64,000 nt of DNA, from NCBI RefSeq assembly GCF_001548375.1, contig NZ_AP017295.1:2700501-2764500 (forward strand), given 5' to 3'. Origin of the DNA: Nostoc sp. NIES-3756. Its GTDB lineage: Bacteria; Cyanobacteriota; Cyanobacteriia; Cyanobacteriales; Nostocaceae. Both the position numbers and the translations under genes were made by a program. The notes beneath the pieces were generated by a model. That model worked only from the letters and a program-made list of their open reading frames with translations, was not told the origin of the DNA and did no database searches. Shown piece after piece: positions 53,819-60,970 of this stretch; position 1 is the stretch's first letter; every line of letters starts with the position of its first letter.

Positions 53819-55510
53819 ATGAAACCTCGAATTATTGTTTGTGGCTTAGGACGAACTGGATATAAAATCTTCCGTTTGCTGAGACAGCAGGGTGCGTTTG
53901 TCGTCGGTATTCATCACAAACCCATTCCTGGCGAAGCTGGAGGAGATGTAATAGTCGGTAATTTACACACGGTTGCTACTCTTAGCGCCGCAGGCATTCA
54001 TCAAGCACAGACTTTAGTGATTGCTGGCTCTGATGATGAAGTTAACTTAGCAATTATGATGCAGGCAAGGGTGCTAAACCCGCATATTCGGATTATTAAC
54101 CGCTTTTACAATACTAATTTAGGCGATCGCTTAGATCAAACTCTGTCAGAACACCTGAGTATGAGTGTGATTGGATTAGCTGCACCGTTATTTACTTTCG
54201 CCGCTTTAGGAAACCAAGCGATCGGGCAAATCAAGTTATATGAGCAGACTTGGCCTGTTCAAGAAGAATATATTGATGAAAATCATCCCTGGTGTGGTCG
54301 TAACTTAAGTGACCTATGGGATAATCCGGCACGAATACCAATTTATTATTTACCTGTGGAAGGGGAAATGAATTTGGTGGCGGCTATACTGGGTGAAAAC
54401 CACTTAAGAGTGGGCGATCGCTTAATCGTTGCTATCCAACCCCGTATCCGTTCCACTCGCAAATCCCTAATTAAAAAATTTCTCAAAGTTATTATCAGCA
54501 TACGGCAATTTCAACAGCATGGACAATCGGTCATTGTCGGTGCGATTCTCTTACTAGCAATAGTCATGATTGCCACCATCACCTATATGTCCACTGAATT
54601 GAGCCTATCTATGGTAGATGCCCTCTATTTTTCTGTAGGCATGATTACTGGTGCTGGGGGTAATGACAAAGTAGCAGACAACGCTCCCAACAGTATTAAA
54701 TTATTCACCGTTGTCATGATGCTAGTTGGGGCGGTAGTGATTGGTATTTGGTATGCCATGCTCACCGATTTTGTTTTGGGTACACGCTTCAAGCAATTTT
54801 GGGATGCAGCTAGGATTCCCCAACGCCATCACTATATTGTTTGTGGTTTAAGTGGTATCGGTAGCAAAATTGTTCAGCAACTCCATACTAGTGGTTATGA
54901 AGTAGTAGTCATCGAAACTGACTCCAACAACAAATATGTTAACTCTGTACGTGGGCTAGGGATTCCTGTCATTCAAGGTGATGCCAGCTTCCGCACCATA
55001 CTTACAACCAGTAATGTGGACAGTGCCGCCGCCGTGCTGGCTGTTACCACAAATGATGCTACTAATATAGAAATTGCCCTCAAAGCTAAAGGTTTAGCAC
55101 CCAAAATTCCTGTAATTGTCCACTATGCCGACCCTGATTTTGCAGGTATGGCAAAACAATTATTTGACTTTGAGGCTGTGTTAAGTTCAGCCGAATTGGC
55201 AGCCCCGGCATTTGCTGCTGCGGCTTTAGGCGGACGCATCCTGGGTAACGGCATCACAGCAGATACACTGTGGGTAGCTTTTGCTACTTTAATTACACCG
55301 TCACATCCCTTTTGCGGCCATTTGGTGAAAGATATAGCTATGGTGGCTGACTTTGTGCCTTTGTATGTAGAAACAAATAGTCAAAGGGTTCACGGATGGA
55401 ATTTACTAACGACCTATCTTAGTGAAGGTGATGTTTTATATTTAACAATGCCAGCAAATCAGTTATATAAATTGTGGCGTGATGAACGGGCTTGTGGAGT
55501 TGGAGATTAG
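53819..55510 (+). CDS. RCK-channel-RCK (TrkA-N/ion channel/TrkA-N) protein with atypical pore
   Basis: 563 aa. An N-terminal TrkA-N domain (IIVCGLGRTGYKIFRLL, the GxGxxG motif) is followed by a TrkA-C-like region, two membrane helices (about residues 240-262 and 294-315) with a pore loop (YFSVGMITGAGGND), and a second TrkA-N domain (YIVCGLSGIGSKIVQQL) with a further C domain. Canonical potassium filters read TVGYG or TVGFG; here the equivalent is TGAGG, so ion selectivity is doubtful. The architecture suggests a nucleotide-regulated ion conductance or transport regulator in the membrane. Confidence 0.82.
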   Translation: MKPRIIVCGLGRTGYKIFRLLRQQGAFVVGIHHKPIPGEAGGDVIVGNLHTVATLSAAGIHQAQTLVIAGSDDEVNLAIMMQARVLNPHIRIINRFYNTNLGDRLDQTLSEHLSMSVIGLAAPLFTFAALGNQAIGQIKLYEQTWPVQEEYIDENHPWCGRNLSDLWDNPARIPIYYLPVEGEMNLVAAILGENHLRVGDRLIVAIQPRIRSTRKSLIKKFLKVIISIRQFQQHGQSVIVGAILLLAIVMIATITYMSTELSLSMVDALYFSVGMITGAGGNDKVADNAPNSIKLFTVVMMLVGAVVIGIWYAMLTDFVLGTRFKQFWDAARIPQRHHYIVCGLSGIGSKIVQQLHTSGYEVVVIETDSNNKYVNSVRGLGIPVIQGDASFRTILTTSNVDSAAAVLAVTTNDATNIEIALKAKGLAPKIPVIVHYADPDFAGMAKQLFDFEAVLSSAELAAPAFAAAALGGRILGNGITADTLWVAFATLITPSHPFCGHLVKDIAMVADFVPLYVETNSQRVHGWNLLTTYLSEGDVLYLTMPANQLYKLWRDERACGVGD

Positions 55511-56171
55511 GAATTATATTGACTCCCATCTCACAAAAATTGACGGTCTAATATTAGCAATTTGAATCGAGAGCATAAGCTTTATGCTTTCAACAATTTG
55601 CGACAACAACTATAAGTTGTCCTAAATGACAACCAATAGTTGACCAAGATATGCTTTCAAAGCCTCATTCTTTCGTTAGGGCGATCATAGCAAAAAAACT
55701 ATTGACAAGCATTAATTGACCTAATGTGAAAATACTAGGCATTAGTTGACCAAAAGTTATAAATTAAAAATCCATAAATTCACATTTAATTAACTGTGTG
55801 ATGTAAACATAGCTTTGCATCTGAATAAGCCAGATGCTAATTCTCTCGTGAGTGCGATCGCTCCTAAAATAAAACTGCAAAATTATATGCTTGCGGAAAT
55901 TGGGCTTGATGCGATGGTCTGCTGGTCGCGCTGTAGCTTCTCTGATAGGCTGAAAAAAGACCTGCAAGAAGCTCGCGCTGGCAAATTATTATGCCGTCCA
56001 ACATCGCAGTAGAAATATTAATTAAGTTCCAAGGTAGCAAAATAGACACAGTTCCACAGGAAAACACTTATTTATTGATATAGTGAAATGTAATTTGCAC
56101 AAGGTTTTGAGAGAACACTAATAAAGAGACAAAACCCTAACCCTTCTAAGTTACTGTTCTAGGATGCTGTA
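55511..56171. other. Decayed intergenic tract at the left side of the cas island
   Basis: No intact gene. It contains four direct TTGAC boxes (listed separately), a hairpin GACAAC-AACTATAA-GTTGTC around 55610-55630, a repeated ATGCTTTCAA decamer (55584 and 55651 areas), and the 65-codon frame at 55815 that I do not accept as a gene. The next readable coding remnant is at 56172. Confidence 0.5.
55636..55755 (+). repeat. Four direct TTGAC(C/A) boxes
   Basis: AGTTGACCAAGA (about 55637), TATTGACAAGC (about 55700), TAATTGACCTAA (about 55713) and TAGTTGACCAAAA (about 55743), all in the same orientation within 120 bp. The layout resembles repeated protein-binding sites such as those in Tn7-like transposon ends, but could be chance in AT-rich DNA. 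Confidence 0.4.
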
Positions 56172-56276
56172 ATGTCTTTGAGTGAAGTGAATACCAGAGA
56201 AAAGTTAATTGATCCGGCGTTAGAAAAAGCAGGATGGAATCTGACAAATCCCGATCAGGTTATAATATATCCCTAA
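56172..56276 (+). pseudogene. Remnant of type I restriction HsdR N-terminus
   Basis: A 34-codon frame reads MSLSEVNTREKLIDPALEKA then GWNLTNPDQVIIYP. The TREKLIDPALEKAGWNL stretch matches the N-terminal region of type I restriction endonuclease R subunits (LID..L..AGW). It ends at TAA where HsdR would continue into its nuclease domain, so the rest has been lost. Confidence 0.6.
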
Positions 56277-56278
56277 CC

Positions 56279-56404
56279 AGTGAGAACACTGCAAACAATG
56301 ACCTAAGCTGGGTTCTCAGTCTAACCAAAGTAGTTGGCAATGACAATGAGGACAATTTTGCACAAGAGAATATTGATGTATTAAACAAACTCTGGCATCT
56401 TTAA
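56279..56404 (+). pseudogene. Possible 3' coding remnant in another frame
   Basis: After the hsdR fragment, the frame starting at 56279 stays open for about 41 codons (SENTANNDLSWVLSLTKVV then NEDNFAQENIDVLNKLWHL) and ends with TAA 22 bp before cas6. It has no start and I do not recognise its parent gene. It may be part of a lost gene that once preceded the cas operon. Confidence 0.3.
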
Positions 56405-56426
56405 ACTTTTCTGGCAATTTCCATCT

Positions 56427-57089
56427 ATGACAGCCATATTACTTCAAAGTGAGGAATATGTAGACTTAACGTTTAAGCTAAGAGGCGCACTGATTCCTCT
56501 TGATAACGGTTATGTTATCTATAGTGCTTTGTCCAGAATTTGTCCTATCCTGCATGAACTAAAGTCGATTGGGATTCATCCAATTGCTGGAATACCAACC
56601 AAGAACAATTTACTTGAACTCACCACTCAATCTCGTCTAAAAATTCGGATTTATCATCAACACATTCCTTTAATTTATCCTTATTTAGCGGGTCAAGCTT
56701 TTCATATAGGTCAAAATTTTTATCAGCTAGATATTCCCGACTACAAACCGTTGATTTCTTCAGAAAGTGTCTATTCCAGATTAGTGATAATTAAAGGATT
56801 TCAAGACGCTACTAACTTTATTGAAGCTGTGCAACGGCAACTGGATAATTTAGGAATACAAGGGAAAATTGAACTACTTACCCGACAAGATGGAACACCT
56901 CAAAAAAGACAATTAACAATCAATAAAGAAGGGAAACAGTTTAAAATTAGAGGATTTGGCGTAAAAATCAGCGAACTCAACCCAGAAGATTCCTTAACTT
57001 TACAAGAACAGGGTATTGGAGGGAAACGAAAGATGATGTGTGGAATATTTGTCCCAGCGACTCGCAGCAAGGAAGAAGAGGAAACCTGA
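56427..57089 (+). CDS. cas6: CRISPR-associated Cas6, Cmx6 (MYXAN) type
   Basis: 220 aa. Begins with a strand-helix unit (YVDLTFKLRGALIPLDNGYVIYSALSRICPIL), then IHPIAGI, an FIGQ-like loop (FHIGQNFYQLDI), SRLVIIKGFQDATNFIEAVQRQL and near the C-terminus KIRGFGVKISELNPEDSLTLQEQGIGGKRKMMCG, a Gly-rich Cas6 loop. This is the Cas6/Cmx6 variant associated with DevR/DevS-type systems. It should cut pre-crRNA in the repeat and bind the hairpin. First gene of a four-gene cas operon, 2 bp from cas8. Confidence 0.85.
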   Translation: MTAILLQSEEYVDLTFKLRGALIPLDNGYVIYSALSRICPILHELKSIGIHPIAGIPTKNNLLELTTQSRLKIRIYHQHIPLIYPYLAGQAFHIGQNFYQLDIPDYKPLISSESVYSRLVIIKGFQDATNFIEAVQRQLDNLGIQGKIELLTRQDGTPQKRQLTINKEGKQFKIRGFGVKISELNPEDSLTLQEQGIGGKRKMMCGIFVPATRSKEEEET

Positions 57090-57091
57090 TC

Positions 57092-58627
57092 ATGGTTGCT
57101 ACCCAACCCAAAATTTCCCTATCTCTCGATGCTGCGGATACGACAATAATGCACCGCGCCGGAATGACGGGACTTTACATGACTTTAAAGCGATTAGAAA
57201 AGCAATATACCTCATCTCGTCAACGGGGAGGACATATATCATGGTTTTTGACTGCTGATACCATTAAGTTATTCTGGGAAGGAAGTGATTTCGTTGCCCT
57301 ATCGTGGTTGATTAAGGAGTCTTTTCAACTAGATGATACAGGTTTAATTCATTTAACAGCATTGTCTAATGCTGCAATAGATTTAAGGCAGAAAATCCAT
57401 ATTCATGAGGGAATATGTGCTGTTTTCCTGCGTCATAATCAGTTTTATCAAGCAGGAAAGATAGTTAATGCTGAACTAACGGTTGAAGAAAAAAAAGTCG
57501 AGTATCGATACAAATCCCTAACTTGGTATGCACATCAAACCTTTGCAGAAAAGTTATGCGAGGCAGATACCCAACAACTCAGAGAAGATTATGTTCAAAT
57601 GACGAGTTGGTTGTATTTAGGAGGAATTGTTCGCCATGCTAGGACACAGAACACTACAAAACTGGAAGAAAAACCTGAATACGCCTTAGCATTATTATTT
57701 GTACCAGTAGTTTGTCATTATTGCTTACTTCATATTCCATCAGAAGACTTGAAGGAAAAGAAACCCCATCGCTATGGGGTGGTAATTCCGGAAATCAATG
57801 ATTTTGAAGATGCTTCTCAAAGAAGATGGCGATTACAGCAATTAGAAACCAAACAGCTTAATGTTAGTAGCCTTGGTGAAGCAGGATTACTTTATTACAG
57901 CTTAGACGATATTCAGCCTGAAGGCGGCTACTATCAAGCTTGTCAAGTTTGGTTATATGAAAAAATGAATAAAGATTCTCGTCAAAGAACATTGATGAGT
58001 ATAGAAGAAATTGAAGTTGATAAGAATACTTTAATCACTTATCAACAGGTGCAAAAATATTTTCAAACTAATTATCAGCAAATTAAACCTAAGCAAATTT
58101 TTATTAAAGTGAATCCGATTCGCTCCATAATTGCTGATAATTTAGTAAAAGGAATCCATTGGTGGTCTGATTTTTGGGAAAAATTGGTGATAGAGGATTC
58201 AAACGAATATTTATTTAACCAGTTATTTTTCAATCGAGAAGGATTCATAATAATGGCAGAGAATAGTGAAGAAGACAAGCATTATCTTATTTTCCTTAAG
58301 GTGTTTCAGCAAGCTATGAAGGGTAACTTTGCTAAAATGTATGCCAAGGCAGAGGCAGGGAAAGACCCTCCAATTAAGAAGAAAGTTGAACGATTAAGAG
58401 CAGAGCTAAACTATTGTTATGATGAATTGTCGTTTAAAGAATATTTGTCTGACTTTTTAGTAAGAGGGGGATTAAATAAGTATTTCAATCAGCATCAAGA
58501 AGAGATAGCACTACTAATTAAAAAAATACCTTGGCAAGAATTAAGAATTTGGTCATTGTTAGCGATCGCCAGTTATAAACCTAAAGATAAACCTATCGAA
58601 ATGAATGATGAGTCAGAAGAAGAATGA
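57092..58627 (+). CDS. cas8a1: CRISPR-associated Cas8a1/Cmx1-type large subunit
   Basis: 511 aa from ATG 57092, two bases after the cas6 stop; the frame is open further upstream but that part overlaps cas6. Seen: IMHRAGMTGLYMTLKRLEKQY at the N-terminus, YQAGKIVNAELTVEEKKVEYRYKSLTWYAHQ, and a long helical C-terminus. This fits the Cmx1/DevT-type Cas8a1 large subunit of Cascade, which recognises the PAM and the seed. There is no HD or helicase motif here. It overlaps cas7 by 23 bp. Confidence 0.8.
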   Translation: MVATQPKISLSLDAADTTIMHRAGMTGLYMTLKRLEKQYTSSRQRGGHISWFLTADTIKLFWEGSDFVALSWLIKESFQLDDTGLIHLTALSNAAIDLRQKIHIHEGICAVFLRHNQFYQAGKIVNAELTVEEKKVEYRYKSLTWYAHQTFAEKLCEADTQQLREDYVQMTSWLYLGGIVRHARTQNTTKLEEKPEYALALLFVPVVCHYCLLHIPSEDLKEKKPHRYGVVIPEINDFEDASQRRWRLQQLETKQLNVSSLGEAGLLYYSLDDIQPEGGYYQACQVWLYEKMNKDSRQRTLMSIEEIEVDKNTLITYQQVQKYFQTNYQQIKPKQIFIKVNPIRSIIADNLVKGIHWWSDFWEKLVIEDSNEYLFNQLFFNREGFIIMAENSEEDKHYLIFLKVFQQAMKGNFAKMYAKAEAGKDPPIKKKVERLRAELNYCYDELSFKEYLSDFLVRGGLNKYFNQHQEEIALLIKKIPWQELRIWSLLAIASYKPKDKPIEMNDESEEE

Positions 58628-59573
58628 CAATAATATCCCTAATTATTATCTTTACGGAACAGTCCTCACTCGTTATGGTTTAGCGTCATTAAATCATGAC
58701 ATGAGACGAGGAAATAAGACTACTCTGCAAAAAGGCTATTGGAATGGTAAAATTCATTCTTTTGTAGGTGCAAACGCAATTCGTTGGGCGTTACGTTTTT
58801 ATCTTCAAAAGCAAGGTTACTTAGTTAATCGAGTTTGGGATGAGGATGAACATATTAATCGGTTAACAAGTGAAGATTTCGACCCAGAACAATTTTATGA
58901 TGATGATATTTTTGGGTTTGCTTTATTAGAGTCTGCGGAAACAGAGGAGGAGACTTCAACAACAAAGAAAAAAAAGAAACAAAAAACAGTCAGCAGTCCT
59001 AATCAGCGAATTGGTGCTTTAGCAATGAATATGGCTGTGTCCCTAACGCCTTATGATGGTGCAGTCAAGTTAGGAGCAAAAAGTGGCAGAGATAAAGATA
59101 GCACATCGCTCCACTTTACAGAGTATCATGCAACTCGATATCAATATTATTTTGGAATCAATCCCACTCATCTCAAAGAGATGTCGCGGATTTTACCTCT
59201 GATAGATGGGATTATGGATATGCCCAAGGTAGGAGGGAGTAGTAATATTTTTAATTATTCTTTCTGTCCAGATAGTTTGGTATTTCAATGGACAAATCAT
59301 TTTGCTTCATATATTTCCTATTGCTTTGAATATTGCGATCCTAAGACTAAGGAAGCAAAACTTGCACAAGAGTTTATAGATGAAGTGGAATGCGGACAGA
59401 TTGACCCTAGTACATTATGGATTGGGGGAACAATTGTTAAGGAGTTAAAGCAATTGGATAATTTTGATAATTCCCCTTTTAATAGAGCGCACATTTATCG
59501 TAATCGCAATGAACTGGTTGAAGCTTTGAAAGCAGTTATTAAAAGAGATTTGGGTTTACAAGAATCAAAATGA
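58605..59573 (+). CDS. cas7: CRISPR-associated Cas7 (Cst2/DevR type)
   Basis: 322 aa, starting at ATG 58605 within the end of cas8. N-terminal segment YLYGTVLTRYGLASLNHDMRRGNKTTLQKGYWNGKIHSFVGANAIRWALRF is the Cas7/DevR RNA-recognition-motif core, followed by an acidic Lys-rich loop (KKKKKQKTV) and SLHFTEYHATRYQYYFGI. It forms the helical backbone of Cascade on crRNA. In Myxococcus the homologous devR was first noticed for its effect on development. It overlaps cas5 by ATGA. Confidence 0.87.
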   Translation: MMSQKKNDNNIPNYYLYGTVLTRYGLASLNHDMRRGNKTTLQKGYWNGKIHSFVGANAIRWALRFYLQKQGYLVNRVWDEDEHINRLTSEDFDPEQFYDDDIFGFALLESAETEEETSTTKKKKKQKTVSSPNQRIGALAMNMAVSLTPYDGAVKLGAKSGRDKDSTSLHFTEYHATRYQYYFGINPTHLKEMSRILPLIDGIMDMPKVGGSSNIFNYSFCPDSLVFQWTNHFASYISYCFEYCDPKTKEAKLAQEFIDEVECGQIDPSTLWIGGTIVKELKQLDNFDNSPFNRAHIYRNRNELVEALKAVIKRDLGLQESK

Positions 59574-60208
59574 TTGCACCATTAATTCTCTATTTAGATG
59601 TTCCATTTGCGACTTTTAGGGAGTCCCATGCAAGGGAAATGGGGAAAACTTATCCTGTACCTCCTCCAGCGACAGTGTATGGGATGTTGTTGTCTTTGGT
59701 AGGGGAAACGGATGTCTATCGTCACTGTGGGGTAGAATTGGCGATTGCGATGTTATCTAGCCCCAAAAAGTCCCGAATTTTACGTCAAATGAGACGGTTT
59801 AAGAATGCTGATTTTAGCCACCCAGAGAATGTTATTCCCTGTTATCAAGAAATTTTGTCTAATGTGAAGTGTTTGATCTGGGTTCGTTCTGACGGGGAGA
59901 AGATAGAACTAAGTTTAAGGGAGAGGATACTGTTAGCGTTTGACCATCCTGAGCTAGTAAGACGGTTTGGTTGTTTATTTTTGGGAGAAAGTGACCAGTT
60001 AATTAAAACAATCAAACTTGTCTCACAAGATTATCCAGAGGGGGTGAGACAGTGGGCGATTAGGGATAATCGAGGCAGGTTAACTTTACCCTATTGGGTT
60101 GACCATGTGGGGTCAAGAAATACCAGATTTTTGAGGTATCGGATTGAGGAAATGCCAAGCTCACTACCCCCTGATTTGGCGTGGACGATGATTACATCTC
60201 CAATTTGA
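59570..60208 (+). CDS. cas5: CRISPR-associated Cas5 (DevS type)
   Basis: 212 aa. Starts MIAPLILYLDVPFATFRESHAREMGKTYPVPPPATVYGMLLSLVGE, with the Cas5 N-terminal FR...P.P.T.YG pattern. Then a middle with VIPCYQEILSNVKCLIWV and a Gly-rich tail. It caps the 5' end of crRNA in Cascade. Last intact gene of the cas operon; after it only a short coding remnant and the array are present. Confidence 0.87.
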   Translation: MIAPLILYLDVPFATFRESHAREMGKTYPVPPPATVYGMLLSLVGETDVYRHCGVELAIAMLSSPKKSRILRQMRRFKNADFSHPENVIPCYQEILSNVKCLIWVRSDGEKIELSLRERILLAFDHPELVRRFGCLFLGESDQLIKTIKLVSQDYPEGVRQWAIRDNRGRLTLPYWVDHVGSRNTRFLRYRIEEMPSSLPPDLAWTMITSPI

Positions 60209-60227
60209 CAAGTATCTCTTATGGTAA

Positions 60228-60350
60228 AGGGAATATAGGCTAAAAGAATGGCAGGAAGGTTTACACGGTAAGGTTTATGATAATTTAGGACAGGAAAAAG
60301 GTGCTTGCCATTTTTGGGAAAGTTTATCGGCACTGGTTTTGAGGGGCTGA
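60228..60350 (+). pseudogene. Unidentified coding remnant between cas5 and the array
   Basis: After a TAA at 60225-60227, 40 codons read on (REYRLKEWQEGLHGKVYDN then GQEKGACHFWESLSALVLRG) and end at TGA 60348-60350. No start codon or ribosome-binding site. The position suggests the remains of another cas or accessory gene, but I cannot identify the parent; cas3 is possible only by position. Confidence 0.3.
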
Positions 60351-60456
60351 AAGTAAGGGAAACCTTGGTAAGTTTTGTGTTTTTGGTTTCTCGATTTGGA
60401 AGGTGCTTGTAAGATTGTAAATGAAGCTTCCTGTGTTAAGGGTTTTCACCTTTGCT

Positions 60457-60637
60457 GTGATTCGTGGCTTGATGCTGTTAGGCGTTGCTCAAATAGTTTG
60501 GACTGGTGTTATTTCAGTTTTTGAGTGGTGATTCGTGGCTTGATGCTGTTAGGCGTTGCTCAAGAGAAAATTGCGATGTTTGAAGCCAACTTGGCTTTTA
60601 GGTGATTCGTGGCTTGATGCCGTTAGGCGTTGCTCAA
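60457..60637 (+). CRISPR. CRISPR mini-array, 3 repeats and 2 spacers
   Basis: Repeat 36 bp, starting GTGATTCGTGGC and ending GGCGTTGCTCAA, at 60457-60492, 60528-60563 and 60602-60637. The third repeat has one change (C for T at 60621, GATGCCGTT instead of GATGCTGTT). Spacers are 35 bp (60493-60527) and 38 bp (60564-60601). An internal TTGATGC...GCTCAA pairing could make the Cas6 hairpin. It follows the cas operon on the same strand. Confidence 0.9.
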
Positions 60638-60970
60638 AGCGATCGCCCACTGGTTTAAGATGGAGTGCGATCGCTACTTACGCTCCTATACCAGAGAGGA
60701 TTTCTATTAGGAGAGTAGGAAAAACTATTGCTTTACTTGGATTACTTGAAAAACATCTTTGAAATCCAGTAATTGAAACTGCATAAGATTTTTAGATGTG
60801 GCGAATTAAGTGAGCAACAGAGTTGCTTGATGAATGTGCTGAAGAAGTTATAGCCAAAATGCACATACACGTTCCTATATTTGTTTAAATTAATGTAGAT
60901 TCTGCACACGTATAAGCAAAGCTCAAGATAATGCGAAATATAGTTCAGATGTGATATATTTCTCTGCCAG
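60638..60970. other. Gap between the array and the response-regulator gene
   Basis: 333 bp. The sequence immediately after the last repeat contains two HIP1 sites (60639 and 60667 areas) and then AT-rich DNA. No fourth repeat, tns-type gene or tRNA is seen. A 68-codon frame at 60556-60762 runs through the array and is not a gene. Confidence 0.45.

Noticed and set aside
55815..56012. 65-codon frame near the cas island (LKKDLQEARAGKLLCRP)
   Set aside because: Looks somewhat protein-like, but there is an opposite-strand frame of the same length, no start signal and no recognised family. Left as decayed sequence.
60556..60762. 68-codon frame over the CRISPR array
   Set aside because: It reads through two repeats and a spacer; the repeat structure explains the sequence.
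55511..60970. A complete CRISPR-associated transposon
   Set aside because: No tnsA, tnsB, tnsC or tniQ gene and no confirmed pair of transposon ends within the window, so only the possibility is raised.
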